Virus record (IMG/VR): IMGVR_UViG_3300034110_000180
Location: 1 to 60,585 of that record
DNA: 60,585 nucleotides
Direction: 5' to 3' (one strand)
Source of the DNA: a virus
The translations under genes and the position numbers were made by a program. Below are positions 6,714-14,100 of this stretch, piece by piece. Every line of letters starts with the position of its first letter. Position 1 is the stretch's first letter. The notes beneath the pieces are model-generated. The model was not told the origin of the DNA. It saw nothing but the letters and a program-made list of their open reading frames with translations, and ran no database searches.

Positions 6714-7832
6714 ATGGCAGTAACCAAACTCGATCGTGCCAAGGTAGCTATCGTTACCCAGCATCCGTTCTTCGCATCCATCCTCATGAAGCGCAAGCTC
6801 ATCGAGGACAACACCATCCCTACTGCAGCTGTCGATCAGCGCGGTCAGATTTACTACAACAAGGACTTCGTCGAGAAGCTGTCTGTTGACGAGCTTGTGT
6901 TCCTGCTGTGCCACGAGGTCGGCCACGTTATCGGTCAGCATGCGCTGCGCCGTGGTGCTCGCCAGCCCAAGAAGTGGAACATCGCCGGTGACGCATGGAT
7001 CAACGACATGCTCAAGGATGCAGGCATCGGCTCTGTCATCGAAGGCTGTGTCAACATGCCCGGCTCCAAGGACGAGACAGTCGACGTCATCTACAACAAG
7101 CTGCCCGACATGCCTAACGGTGGCGGTAGCGGTAGCCCCGGCGGTACAGGTGATGACCTGATCGAGCGCGGTGGCCCTGTGTCTGACGAAGAGGCCACGC
7201 GTATCGACGCCGAGACCCGTGTCGAGATCGCCCAAGCTGCCCAAGCTGCTAAGGCTCAGGGCAAGATGCCCGGCTCACTGGCCAAGATCGTCGCTGACCT
7301 GATCGAGCCTGACACCCCATGGCACGAGATTCTCGAGCGCTACATGACCTCGTTCACTCGCGGTGACTACACATGGGCACGCCCCAACCGTCGCTTCGCC
7401 AACGCATACCTGCCCTCTACCGGCAAGGCTGCCGAGATGGGTGAGATCGTCATTCAGGTCGACGTGTCTGGTTCTATCAGCAAGCTCGAGCTCGACCACT
7501 ACAACGGCCACATGCAACGCATCGTGTCCATGTGCAACCCATCCCGCGTTCACGTCATGTACGTCGACACTGGCGTGGCCAAGTATGATGTGTTCGAGCA
7601 GGGCGAAGAAGTAGCACTCACTTTCTACTGCGGCGGCGGCACTGACATGGAAGCCGGCTTCGACTTCATCGCCAAGGAAGGAATCAACCCCGAGGTGTTC
7701 GTCTGCTTGACAGACGGATATTTTGATTGTAATATTGCAAATGCGCCTGACTATCCAGTCGTTTGGTGCATTTCAAGCGACATCACTCCGGCCTACGGGG
7801 ACACCATTCACTTTACCTTGGAGACTGCCTGA
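6714..7832 (+). CDS. VWA-domain protein with zincin motif (DUF2201-like), 372 aa
   Basis: The N-terminal half has a metallopeptidase-like motif HEVGHVIGQH (His67, Glu68, His71) with YNKDFVEKL upstream. A Gly/Ser linker (about 138-146) follows. The C-terminal half is a von Willebrand A domain with a full metal-binding set: DVSGS at 250-254, the Thr of GGGTD and the Asp of LTDGYFD. This matches VWA-like metallopeptidase proteins that work with MoxR AAA+ ATPases. The ATPase is at 1437. The last 130 bases are visibly more AT-rich than the rest, and the homing endonuclease start overlaps the stop, as if the 3' end was rewritten when that gene arrived. Confidence 0.85.
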   Translation: MAVTKLDRAKVAIVTQHPFFASILMKRKLIEDNTIPTAAVDQRGQIYYNKDFVEKLSVDELVFLLCHEVGHVIGQHALRRGARQPKKWNIAGDAWINDMLKDAGIGSVIEGCVNMPGSKDETVDVIYNKLPDMPNGGGSGSPGGTGDDLIERGGPVSDEEATRIDAETRVEIAQAAQAAKAQGKMPGSLAKIVADLIEPDTPWHEILERYMTSFTRGDYTWARPNRRFANAYLPSTGKAAEMGEIVIQVDVSGSISKLELDHYNGHMQRIVSMCNPSRVHVMYVDTGVAKYDVFEQGEEVALTFYCGGGTDMEAGFDFIAKEGINPEVFVCLTDGYFDCNIANAPDYPVVWCISSDITPAYGDTIHFTLETA

Positions 7833-8407
7833 TGGGTATATTTGTTGACCATACCAATAGCAGGTTTGGAAAGCTTGTAGTCGAGTCGTATTTAGGTAGT
7901 CAAACTTGGCTGTGCAATTGCGATTGCGGTTCTTCTACCAAAGTCAAATCCGGGCATCTTGTTAGCGGCAATACTAAGTCATGCGGTTGTAGGAAGCGGT
8001 CTGTACTAGGCGAGTCTACAACTCGTCATGGCATGGCCGGAACTCGCGTACATAGAATATGGAAAGCCATGCTGTCTAGGTGCAACAACAGAAACCACCC
8101 TAGGTTCGCTGACTATGGAGGTAGGGGCATCAAGGTGTGCGAACGCTGGCACGACTTTGCTAAGTTCTATGAGGACATGGGTGACCCACCACATAAAGCC
8201 AGCATTGATCGCAAAGACAACGACGGCGACTACACGCTACACAACTGTCGGTGGTCCAGCACTACTGAACAAAACAACAACCGAAGAAACAGCATATATG
8301 TTGACGGTGTGCCGCTTAAGCAGTGGGCAGCAGATAACAGTCTGCCATACTCTACGGCGTACTACCGGTACAAACTCACCCTTAACTTGGAGCAATCAAA
8401 TGGCTGA
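7832..8407 (+). CDS. AP2/HNH-type homing endonuclease, 191 aa
   Basis: Paralogue of the gene at 2473: RFGKLVV, CNCDCG, KSCGCRKR, HRIWKAMLSRCNN, YGGRGIKVCERWHDFAKFYE, IDRKDNDGDYTLHNCRW and EQNNNRRNS. A zinc-ribbon-like N-terminus is followed by the HNH/AP2 core. It starts at ATG 7832, overlapping the VWA stop by one base. Base composition is AT-rich compared with neighbours. A 29-base block is identical to the other copy. It is placed directly after the second half of the MoxR-VWA pair. Confidence 0.85.
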   Translation: MGIFVDHTNSRFGKLVVESYLGSQTWLCNCDCGSSTKVKSGHLVSGNTKSCGCRKRSVLGESTTRHGMAGTRVHRIWKAMLSRCNNRNHPRFADYGGRGIKVCERWHDFAKFYEDMGDPPHKASIDRKDNDGDYTLHNCRWSSTTEQNNNRRNSIYVDGVPLKQWAADNSLPYSTAYYRYKLTLNLEQSNG

Positions 8408-8561
8408 CTCTCTCGACAAAGCAATCACCAACCTCGAAACAAAGTTCAACGCAGTGCTCGAGCAATGCTACGAAGCACTGGCCGCTGACGCACCACAGGA
8501 GAAGCGCGATGCCCTCAGAGAAGCGATCGAAGGCTTCATCGAAACATCCAGCAGTAGCTGA
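8400..8561 (+). CDS. Small acidic helical protein, 53 aa
   Basis: ATG 8400 overlaps the end of the endonuclease gene, with GGAGCAATCAA upstream. The peptide (MADSLDKAITNLETKFNAVL onward) is one amphipathic helix pair with an acidic surface and ends ETSSSS. Function unknown; the binding site and helical periodicity argue for translation. Confidence 0.65.
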   Translation: MADSLDKAITNLETKFNAVLEQCYEALAADAPQEKRDALREAIEGFIETSSSS

Positions 8562-8730
8562 GCGTTCGTCCACAGTAGGCGTTCAGGTAGTCCATAACGG
8601 GACCGGGTGGCATATCAACGTGTCACTCGACGGAACTCCTTGGCAGCATCTGGGGCCATTCGAGGAGAGGGTCACTCTCCCACAAGCCCTGCAACTTATA
8701 GCAACAACCATTCAACTCGAAGGAATCTAA
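8509..8730 (+). CDS. Small hypothetical protein, 73 aa
   Basis: Overlaps the previous gene by 53 bases in another frame, behind GGAGAAGCGCG. It has a beta-rich middle (VHNGTGWHINVSLDGTPW) and a C-terminal helix LPQALQLIATTIQLEGI that again ends in LEG, with the codons supplying GAAGGA for the gene at 8733. Probably another relative of the KLEG array. Function unknown. Confidence 0.65.
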   Translation: MPSEKRSKASSKHPAVAERSSTVGVQVVHNGTGWHINVSLDGTPWQHLGPFEERVTLPQALQLIATTIQLEGI

Positions 8731-8732
8731 TC

Positions 8733-9416
8733 ATGGCAACCGTGTACGTTACCAAAGAACTCAAGGACCGCGTCCGCAACAACATCAACACCATGCGTGT
8801 GGCAGAAATCAACAGCGACCTGCCCGGGTATGACAGAGAGCACCTCATCAACGCCTCGCACATCTACCACCTCGGGTGCTGGGGCAAGGAGCACATGCAC
8901 CTGCTCAATGTCATCCCCAAAGACTGGCTGGCATGCAACGAATCCGTGAACACCCACGTGGCGGCCCCGCACACTGATGCCAACGGCAACAGCGGCGAAC
9001 TTGTGTTCAGCATCAAGTTCCGCAACAAGGACAGTTTCTACAACCGCCCATCGACTGACTACTGGAACCGCGTTAATTCAAGGGTTACGTTGGAAGAAGT
9101 GACTGCACTGCCAGAAGAGACACCGGGCCGCGCCGAGGTTCTTCGGCGGTACGAAGACGAGAAAGTTTTGATTGGCATCAACAGCCGCTGGGAGACAGTG
9201 CAGACCAACATCATGGAGTTCCTCGACAAGTGCAAGTCGCTCAACGAGGCAGTCAAGCTGTTCCCTACGATCACCATGTACCTGCACCAAGACGACATTG
9301 CTCGCCTCAATCGCAAGGTTGAGCGCACCGCACAGCGCAAAGCTATCGTGTTAGATGTTGACGTTGAGGGCATTACAGCAGCGGCCATCGCCGCCAAGCT
9401 GAGTGCGTCGCTGTGA
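8733..9416 (+). CDS. Hypothetical protein, 227 aa
   Basis: Starts MATVYVTKELKDRVRNNI behind GAAGGAATC. Residues 1-25 are helical, there is a His/Trp-rich middle (HIYHLGCWGKEHMHLL), and the C-terminal third is helical, ending ITAAAIAAKLSASL. This shape is seen in phage proteins of unknown role. The next gene starts at the GTGA overlap with its stop. Confidence 0.75.
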   Translation: MATVYVTKELKDRVRNNINTMRVAEINSDLPGYDREHLINASHIYHLGCWGKEHMHLLNVIPKDWLACNESVNTHVAAPHTDANGNSGELVFSIKFRNKDSFYNRPSTDYWNRVNSRVTLEEVTALPEETPGRAEVLRRYEDEKVLIGINSRWETVQTNIMEFLDKCKSLNEAVKLFPTITMYLHQDDIARLNRKVERTAQRKAIVLDVDVEGITAAAIAAKLSASL

Positions 9417-9640
9417 GCCTTGCAGACCAGATAGTCGCGATGGAAGAAGAGCTCCAAAGAGCATTGGAAGATGCCCGCATGTACGAGCGGACGTGCAATA
9501 TTCTGGAAGACCAAAACGAAGACCTGTCCGATGAGCTAATAGACGCTTGTGACTTCATTGATTTCGTTGACAAGACCAACCCCGAGCTGCGTGTTGCGTA
9601 TAACGCAGCCAAAGCATTGGAAGGAAACAAAAATGGCTGA
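9413..9640 (+). CDS. Coiled-coil small acidic protein, 75 aa, GTG start
   Basis: GTG 9413 overlaps the previous stop as GTGA. The residues form a continuous heptad-like acidic helix (IVAMEEELQRALEDARMYER and on). The end KALEGNKNG has an AAGGA binding site for the gene at 9633. Likely a small coiled-coil protein; function unknown. Confidence 0.7.
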   Translation: MSLADQIVAMEEELQRALEDARMYERTCNILEDQNEDLSDELIDACDFIDFVDKTNPELRVAYNAAKALEGNKNG

Positions 9641-9824
9641 CAAGATCACCTACCCCACGATTCCCGTGGGTCACCCCGACTACAAGTGGACGTCAGGCGC
9701 TGACGTACAGGCTACATGGAGACGCTTCGGCTGGGTGCCGCCGTTCGGCAACAAGTTCGAGCCCATACCTCCTAAGGAGGTAGAGGTTGTGCAAGCCACA
9801 CGTAAGTATTGGAGAGTCAAATGA
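9633..9824 (+). CDS. Small hypothetical protein, 63 aa
   Basis: ATG 9633 overlaps the end of the coiled-coil gene, behind GGAAGGAAAC. The sequence MADKITYPTIPVGHPDYKW and QATWRRFGWVPP resembles small phage proteins carried as single domains of unknown role. The end KYWRVK overlaps the next start, with GGAGAGTCAA as the binding site. Confidence 0.7.
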   Translation: MADKITYPTIPVGHPDYKWTSGADVQATWRRFGWVPPFGNKFEPIPPKEVEVVQATRKYWRVK

Positions 9825-10468
9825 CACCCATGGAAAGATTCAAGGCACTGACCGCAAGACAGCGCGACGAGATACTGGATAAGCACCGCCAGTTCAACAC
9901 AGAGCACCTCAACTGGTGGGATAGCACATACGACGACTTCAAGAGCGACATGGACGCCATCGGTATCGACGTTGACAGGATGTACTTCAGCGGCTTCTCA
10001 TCGCAAGGTGACGGTGCATGCTTCGAGGGTAATGTCGACGACTGGCCCAAGTTCTTAGAGTCGGTGGGGTACACGTGCCCAGCACTCACTGCACTGGCGG
10101 CAGAGTCGTGGGGTTTGAGCGTCGTCCACCGAGGCCACTACTACCACGAGAACTGCACGCACTTCACGTCTGACATGGTGAGCCCAGACGACTACAGCGA
10201 GTCCGAGATGGATGAGTTCGTGTACGCCCATAGTCCATACAAAACAGACATTCAGAACGCAGCGTTCGTGGCCATCCTCAAAGGATACAACTTCGGCGCA
10301 CTGGAAGACGAGTTCGAGGAAGCCTTCAAGGACCACATGCGCAAGCTGTACCGATCACTCGAAGCTGAGTACGACCACCAAACATCCGACGAGTCCGTGC
10401 TGGAAGCACTGGCCGCCAACGACATGCTTACTGAAATCATTGATGAACTGGAGAGCGAACATGCCTGA
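9821..10468 (+). CDS. Hypothetical acidic protein, 215 aa
   Basis: ATG 9821 is the ATGA overlap start (a slightly upstream ATG at 9809 is less likely because the binding site GGAG lies between the two). The protein is strongly acidic and contains MYFSGFSSQGDGACFEG, a motif found in antitoxin-like or anti-restriction-like phage proteins of unknown role (SGFWSQGDGASFEG is common). It is helical at the C-terminus. No enzymatic motif is certain. Confidence 0.75.
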   Translation: MTPMERFKALTARQRDEILDKHRQFNTEHLNWWDSTYDDFKSDMDAIGIDVDRMYFSGFSSQGDGACFEGNVDDWPKFLESVGYTCPALTALAAESWGLSVVHRGHYYHENCTHFTSDMVSPDDYSESEMDEFVYAHSPYKTDIQNAAFVAILKGYNFGALEDEFEEAFKDHMRKLYRSLEAEYDHQTSDESVLEALAANDMLTEIIDELESEHA

Positions 10469-10988
10469 CCTGAAAAGCGAACTGATGAAACTGCCCAACC
10501 TGTCCAACCTGTCCAACCTGTCCAACCTGTCCTTTGACGACCCCGGAGAACCTGACATGCAAACAACAATCATCGCCGCCCACCCCAACACACTCGGGGT
10601 TTCCGAGACATTCTTCAACATCATCCGCGACAACCCGGGCCTGCACCGCAGCCAGCTGATTGATCTGGCCCACAAAGCCGGCGTCACAAGGTCGTCGTCA
10701 TCATCACTGCTGGGGCAGTTCACCAAGCGTGGCCTCATCACTACCGTTGACCACGGCACCGGCCTAGTGTTCACTGCTATCGGCTTGGAGTACACCAAGG
10801 GTTACGTCCACAAGCCCAAAGCCAAAGCAGCCAAGGTCAAGCGTGTTGCCAAAGAGACACCTGCCACGCAGTCAATGCCGGACAATCCTATCAGGGTCAT
10901 AGGGACTGTGCCAGAGCTGCTGAACGCCCTGTCCATTGTGCAAGCTCGTGAGCTGTACGACGCACTGAAGAAAATCTTTGGGGCATGA
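10461..10988 (+). CDS. Winged-helix-like DNA-binding protein, 175 aa
   Basis: The N-terminus carries a tandem repeat of the tripeptide NLS from four 9-bp units (10498-10533). After DDPGEPDMQTTII the body FFNIIRDNPGLHRSQLIDLA and GQFTKRGLITTV reads as a winged helix-turn-helix, followed by a Lys/Ala-rich linker and a small C-terminal helical domain (VPELLNALSIVQARELYDAL). A second possible start at 10557 (MQTTII) would skip the repeat. Likely a transcription or replication regulator; inferred. Confidence 0.7.
   Translation: MPDLKSELMKLPNLSNLSNLSNLSFDDPGEPDMQTTIIAAHPNTLGVSETFFNIIRDNPGLHRSQLIDLAHKAGVTRSSSSSLLGQFTKRGLITTVDHGTGLVFTAIGLEYTKGYVHKPKAKAAKVKRVAKETPATQSMPDNPIRVIGTVPELLNALSIVQARELYDALKKIFGA
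10498..10533 (+). repeat. Four tandem 9-bp units (AACCTGTCC)
   Basis: Four exact copies of AACCTGTCC in tandem, in frame within the gene at 10461, giving Asn-Leu-Ser repeated four times between Pro and Phe. Being a multiple of three, copy number can change by slippage without shifting the frame. Confidence 0.9.
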
Positions 10989-11290
10989 ACATGTACCTCA
11001 ACTCAGTACCAAGCCCAGTCGAAGGCCCCGACTCATTCAACGTCCGCAGACTGCAGGAATTCTGGCACGTGACCAACAACAACTTCAACATGATTCAAGC
11101 CGAGCTCAACGTAATGAGACTCGAGCTGAGCACGGCCCGGCACGTCAACAAAGAACTCACCCAGCTCCTCAACTGGATTGCAACAACCAACCCGCAAATA
11201 CTTCATGAATTCCAAACCACCGCGCATGCCTTCGACAAACTCGTTCCGCGAAACTCAGGAGACGACGACGTCCCGTGTTCAGCCGCTTAA
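10985..11290 (+). CDS. Helical small protein, 101 aa
   Basis: ATG overlaps the previous stop (ATGA). Residues 18-60 form a coiled-coil-like helix (LQEFWHVTNNNFNMIQAELN and on). It ends in a polar tail with a lone Cys. The next gene overlaps it by 86 bases in another frame. Function unknown. Confidence 0.65.
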   Translation: MNMYLNSVPSPVEGPDSFNVRRLQEFWHVTNNNFNMIQAELNVMRLELSTARHVNKELTQLLNWIATTNPQILHEFQTTAHAFDKLVPRNSGDDDVPCSAA

Positions 11291-11396
11291 GTCCTGTGAC
11301 CGATGCAAGACTGAAGCTGACCCAATGGGTGGCGTCGATATGCGCGGCAAGTGGTACTGTGCCAAGTGTTGGATCAAGTTCCTGAACACCAAGTAA
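11205..11396 (+). CDS. Small zinc-ribbon protein, 63 aa
   Basis: The C-terminal half is a compact four-cysteine zinc ribbon: CDRCKTEAD, then WYCAKCW. The N-terminal half is polar and probably disordered. The start is uncertain: 11205 (MNSKPP) or 11226 (MPSTNS); there is no strong binding site at either. It overlaps the gene at 10985. Likely a small DNA- or protein-binding zinc protein. Confidence 0.6.
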   Translation: MNSKPPRMPSTNSFRETQETTTSRVQPLKSCDRCKTEADPMGGVDMRGKWYCAKCWIKFLNTK

Positions 11397-11397
11397 C

Positions 11398-11868
11398 ATG
11401 AGAAAAAGATCAAAGTACAGACCCAAGCACGTGCTGCTCAACCCCATGGGATTCGTCATGGAGAACTTGTCACCCGTACGGTCGCACACAGCGTTCATGC
11501 TGGACTTGAAGATCAAGAACCACGCAGCGCTGGAAGCCCTGACCAAGGGCAACGCGACACGGGCTGACATCGACACGCTGATTGCCATGGGCAACATCAC
11601 GGAAGCCTTTGCTCGCTTGGGTTTCGGTAAAGACTACAGCGATGTGGTCAATCGAGGACTGCAATCTCTGCGCTCCGTTGGTGCTCGTGGTGCTGAGTCT
11701 GGCCGATTCATTTTAAAGGCCGCTGAGATGTCCGCGCTCAACGAGTTCATGGAACTGCATGATGCACAAATAGAGGTAGTGACCTTGAAGGATATGGACG
11801 CTGCCATTGCATTGGTCCGTGAAGAGTTTCGCTTAAAGAAGATGTCACCTATTACGGAGAAATTATGA
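11398..11868 (+). CDS. Hypothetical helical protein, 156 aa
   Basis: A basic N-terminus (MRKRSKYRPKHVLLNPMGFV) is followed by helices. The motif RADIDTLIAMGNITEAFARL and the later HDAQIEVVTLKDMDAAIAL match a protein family common in phages of beta- and gammaproteobacteria, of unknown function. The start is two bases after the previous stop. The next gene starts at ATGA 11865. Confidence 0.8.
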   Translation: MRKRSKYRPKHVLLNPMGFVMENLSPVRSHTAFMLDLKIKNHAALEALTKGNATRADIDTLIAMGNITEAFARLGFGKDYSDVVNRGLQSLRSVGARGAESGRFILKAAEMSALNEFMELHDAQIEVVTLKDMDAAIALVREEFRLKKMSPITEKL

Positions 11869-12029
11869 AGGGCCGAAGATTTCCTGTGTTCTTGGCTGTA
11901 GCATTGTCCGTGTGGGCTTCACTTGCCTACGCTGTCTTTGCTCATGCACCAAGGACACACAACCCGACGGACTGCCGAGAGCTGGCGCAGCCCGACCAAG
12001 ACAACTGTAAGACAAGGAGGAAACTGTGA
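11865..12029 (+). CDS. Small exported or membrane-anchored protein, 54 aa
   Basis: Positively charged start (MKGRRF), a hydrophobic stretch PVFLAVALSVWASLAYAVFA that reads as a signal peptide (possible cleavage after AYA) or membrane anchor, then a short polar domain with two Cys (DCRELAQPDQDNC) that could form a disulphide in the periplasm. It overlaps both neighbours (ATGA, GTGA), so it is coupled to the lipoprotein gene that follows. Confidence 0.65.
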   Translation: MKGRRFPVFLAVALSVWASLAYAVFAHAPRTHNPTDCRELAQPDQDNCKTRRKL

Positions 12030-12373
12030 ACAGCAGAACCAAACAGACGCTTGCCCTCGTAGCCATCGCGCTACTGGCCGCATGCGAAAAGGCCCCCACC
12101 CCTGAGGTGGCCACGTACAAAGAGTACACCGACATCGAGCGCAAAAACGTCACGGTGCAGGTCGTGTTCTTGGATGAGCCTACCCGCTACTGCGAAACGG
12201 TTGTCGGCACGCTGCGCAACGAGAAGTCCGAATACTTGGGCTGCTCGACATACATCAAGTCCAAGAACAAATGCGACATCGTGATGCGCAAGCCAACCAA
12301 CTTTAACGACGACCTTCACATGGAAGTGTTGGGCCACGAACTGATGCACTGCTTAGGAGCCAACCATGAGTAA
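12026..12373 (+). CDS. Metzincin-motif lipoprotein, 115 aa, GTG start
   Basis: GTG at 12026 behind AAGGAGG. N-terminal lipoprotein signal LALVAIALLAAC with lipobox LAAC (Cys about residue 20). The C-terminus has HELMHCLGANH, a complete HExxHxxGxxH metzincin zinc-binding motif, ending just after it. The body (about 95 residues) is shorter than known metzincin proteases, so it may be a minimal peptidase or a zinc-binding remnant. It pairs with the exported small gene upstream. A role in the envelope is expected from the lipobox: lysis, exclusion or receptor modification. Which of these is open. Confidence 0.75.
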   Translation: MNSRTKQTLALVAIALLAACEKAPTPEVATYKEYTDIERKNVTVQVVFLDEPTRYCETVVGTLRNEKSEYLGCSTYIKSKNKCDIVMRKPTNFNDDLHMEVLGHELMHCLGANHE

Positions 12374-12587
12374 TGGAGAGCCGAACCACAAACTGACCAG
12401 TGATCGTTTCGCTGTGGTGGACGTCAATAACAAGTGGCTGGACGCCAAAAAGTTTTCGCCGCCGAGAGGCGCGAAGATGATGATGATCGACAGAAGGCTG
12501 GGCGTCGCTGTCCTTGGTGTGTGGCGCGACGCAGACGGCTGGACACACTGGTGCCCCCTGCCAACATTTGACCGAGATGGCGAATGA
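12366..12587 (+). CDS. Small hypothetical protein, 73 aa
   Basis: ATG lies eight bases before the lipoprotein stop, behind TAGGAGCC. The sequence has a beta-rich middle (LGVAVLGVWRDADGWTHWCP) typical of small phage proteins of unknown role. The next gene starts inside its stop (ATGA 12584). Confidence 0.7.
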   Translation: MSNGEPNHKLTSDRFAVVDVNNKWLDAKKFSPPRGAKMMMIDRRLGVAVLGVWRDADGWTHWCPLPTFDRDGE

Positions 12588-12835
12588 CAAGGCGCTTCGC
12601 TTCACATGAGATCAGAGCACTGCTGCGGGCCAACCCCGACGGCCTGACACTGAAACAAATTGTGGACGAGTTTCCACAAAGAACACTGGTCAATGTGCGC
12701 AGGTCACTCAAGGCTCTGCCAGACGCATACATTGACCGCTGGGAGTCAGCTCCACGTAAGGCCTACAAGGCAATATGGTGCGTTGTTATCCCGCCAGAAG
12801 ATTGTCCACACCCAACCAAAGGAAAAGTAAGATGA
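12584..12835 (+). CDS. Winged-helix DNA-binding protein, 83 aa
   Basis: Residues 5-50 fit a winged helix: SHEIRALLRANPDGLTLKQI, then FPQRTLVNVRRSLKALPDAY with the recognition helix near TLVNVRRSL, and a wing ending in KAIWCVVIPP. Likely a phage regulator. Overlaps at both ends (ATGA 12584, ATGA 12832) place it in the same operon as its neighbours. Confidence 0.7.
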   Translation: MTRRFASHEIRALLRANPDGLTLKQIVDEFPQRTLVNVRRSLKALPDAYIDRWESAPRKAYKAIWCVVIPPEDCPHPTKGKVR

Positions 12836-13143
12836 CTGTGAAGAAGACCAAACCCGTGAGCGCCGACGTGCTCAACCACCCGTTGTACCCCATATTCATT
12901 GCCGCCATCGAGCAAGCCATGTATGGCAAGGGCGAACGCCACGGCGGTGCGCATACACCGTTCATGGACCAGCCATGGGCCCACTACATCCGCATGCACG
13001 GCAGAGGATTTGCCACCGGCCAAGCCGCCAAAAAGCTGGAGGAAGCTGCAAGCACCCGTGATGGCGTGGCCTTCGAGACTGAGGTCTTCGGTGCGCTGGT
13101 GTACATCGGCATGTCCGTCCTCGCAGAGCGCGGTGAAATCTGA
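12832..13143 (+). CDS. Hypothetical protein, 103 aa
   Basis: The start MTVKKTKPVS at 12832 is taken because of the ATGA overlap and AAGGAAAAG upstream; the frame is open 57 bases further. The body MYGKGERHGGAHTPFMDQPW and FATGQAAKKLEEAAS is a recognisable conserved phage protein of unknown role. It ends one base into the next gene. Confidence 0.75.
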   Translation: MTVKKTKPVSADVLNHPLYPIFIAAIEQAMYGKGERHGGAHTPFMDQPWAHYIRMHGRGFATGQAAKKLEEAASTRDGVAFETEVFGALVYIGMSVLAERGEI

Positions 13144-13490
13144 TGTTCGAAAACATAATGCACGCCTTGATAGGCAACAGCCAGAACCCGCTTCTAAACG
13201 CCGCGAACGGTACGGCCAGCATGGGCTCCGCAATTGGTTCGTCGTACAACAGCCCCGGCACAACAGCCACGGCGGCTATCGCTCAGCAGATTCTGAAGAA
13301 GGAGTCGGCCCCATCGTCCAGAAAAATCTTCCATGGCACAGTGGAAGTCTTGCAGGTGGCCAACGGCTACATCGTCAACATCGGACGCAAAGAGGGCTAT
13401 GCGTACGACACGTACATAGCCGAGACAATTCCTGAGGTGAACGAGCGCATCGCCGCCGCCATCGTCGCATTCCAACTGGAGGGAACATGA
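13143..13490 (+). CDS. KLEG-tailed hypothetical protein, 115 aa
   Basis: The N-terminal half is Asn/Ser/Gly/Ala-rich (NPLLNAANGTASMGSAIGSS), so flexible; the C-terminal half is a compact domain ending IPEVNERIAAAIVAFQLEGT. The ending matches the KLEG array and the codons give GGAGGGAACATG for the next start at 13487. So the same coupling device is used 13 kb from the main array. Function unknown. Confidence 0.75.
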   Translation: MFENIMHALIGNSQNPLLNAANGTASMGSAIGSSYNSPGTTATAAIAQQILKKESAPSSRKIFHGTVEVLQVANGYIVNIGRKEGYAYDTYIAETIPEVNERIAAAIVAFQLEGT

Positions 13491-13765
13491 GTATCAAGCA
13501 AGCAATTCGCAAGTGGCTGATGTCCGACGACAGCAGCGCAGTAAGCCTAGAAGCACCCCGCAGACTGGACGTTAGTGACGATCAGTCCGATCAGACATCC
13601 TTTACCATTCTCAAAGCCGAGAACGGTCGCATCATCAAGGTGTCATCGTACAAGCCAAATCCGCGTGGCCCTGACTGGACGCATGAATTACACATCGTCA
13701 AGGACGACGAGAAAATCCCGGACGTGATCGCTCGCATCATGGCCATCAAAGCACTGGAGAACTGA
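13487..13765 (+). CDS. KLEG-family-related small protein, 92 aa
   Basis: Starts as ATGA inside the previous stop. The second half TILKAENGRIIKVSSYKP and the tail VIARIMAIKALEN align with the preceding protein's second half (both have a G-x-I-x-x-V strand and an Ala/Ile helix), so the two are tandem paralogues. The first half is unrelated. Function unknown. Confidence 0.7.
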   Translation: MSIKQAIRKWLMSDDSSAVSLEAPRRLDVSDDQSDQTSFTILKAENGRIIKVSSYKPNPRGPDWTHELHIVKDDEKIPDVIARIMAIKALEN

Positions 13766-14100
13766 TGATTGACTTTGACATCTACCAACTGCGCGCCATG
13801 CGCACCGCAAAACCAATGGAGCCGCAAGACGACCTCATGCACGCCGCTTACGGCGTTGCCGGGGAAGCCGGTGAGTTCGCTGACTGCGTGAAGAAGAACC
13901 AAGTCTATGGGCGTGAGCTCGACCGTGAGAACGCAATCGAAGAACTCGGTGACCTGCTGTGGTACGTGGCCTTGGGCTGCAGAGCCCTGAACGCGACCAT
14001 GTCCGAAGTCGCTCAGCAAAACCTCGAAAAGCTCAAGGCGAGATACCCGGAAAAATACACCGACGAACTGGCCGCTGAACGAAAGGACAAGGCTGTCTGA
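13765..14100 (+). CDS. MazG-like nucleotide pyrophosphohydrolase, 111 aa
   Basis: Motifs GVAGEAGEFADCVKK and ENAIEELGDLLWYVALG give the ExxE...ExxD metal-binding arrangement of all-alpha MazG-like NTP pyrophosphohydrolases. A single compact domain of about 110 residues is normal for phage forms. It lies directly upstream of the DNA polymerase gene (one-base overlap), consistent with pool sanitising or nucleotide salvage during replication. Confidence 0.85.
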   Translation: MIDFDIYQLRAMRTAKPMEPQDDLMHAAYGVAGEAGEFADCVKKNQVYGRELDRENAIEELGDLLWYVALGCRALNATMSEVAQQNLEKLKARYPEKYTDELAAERKDKAV

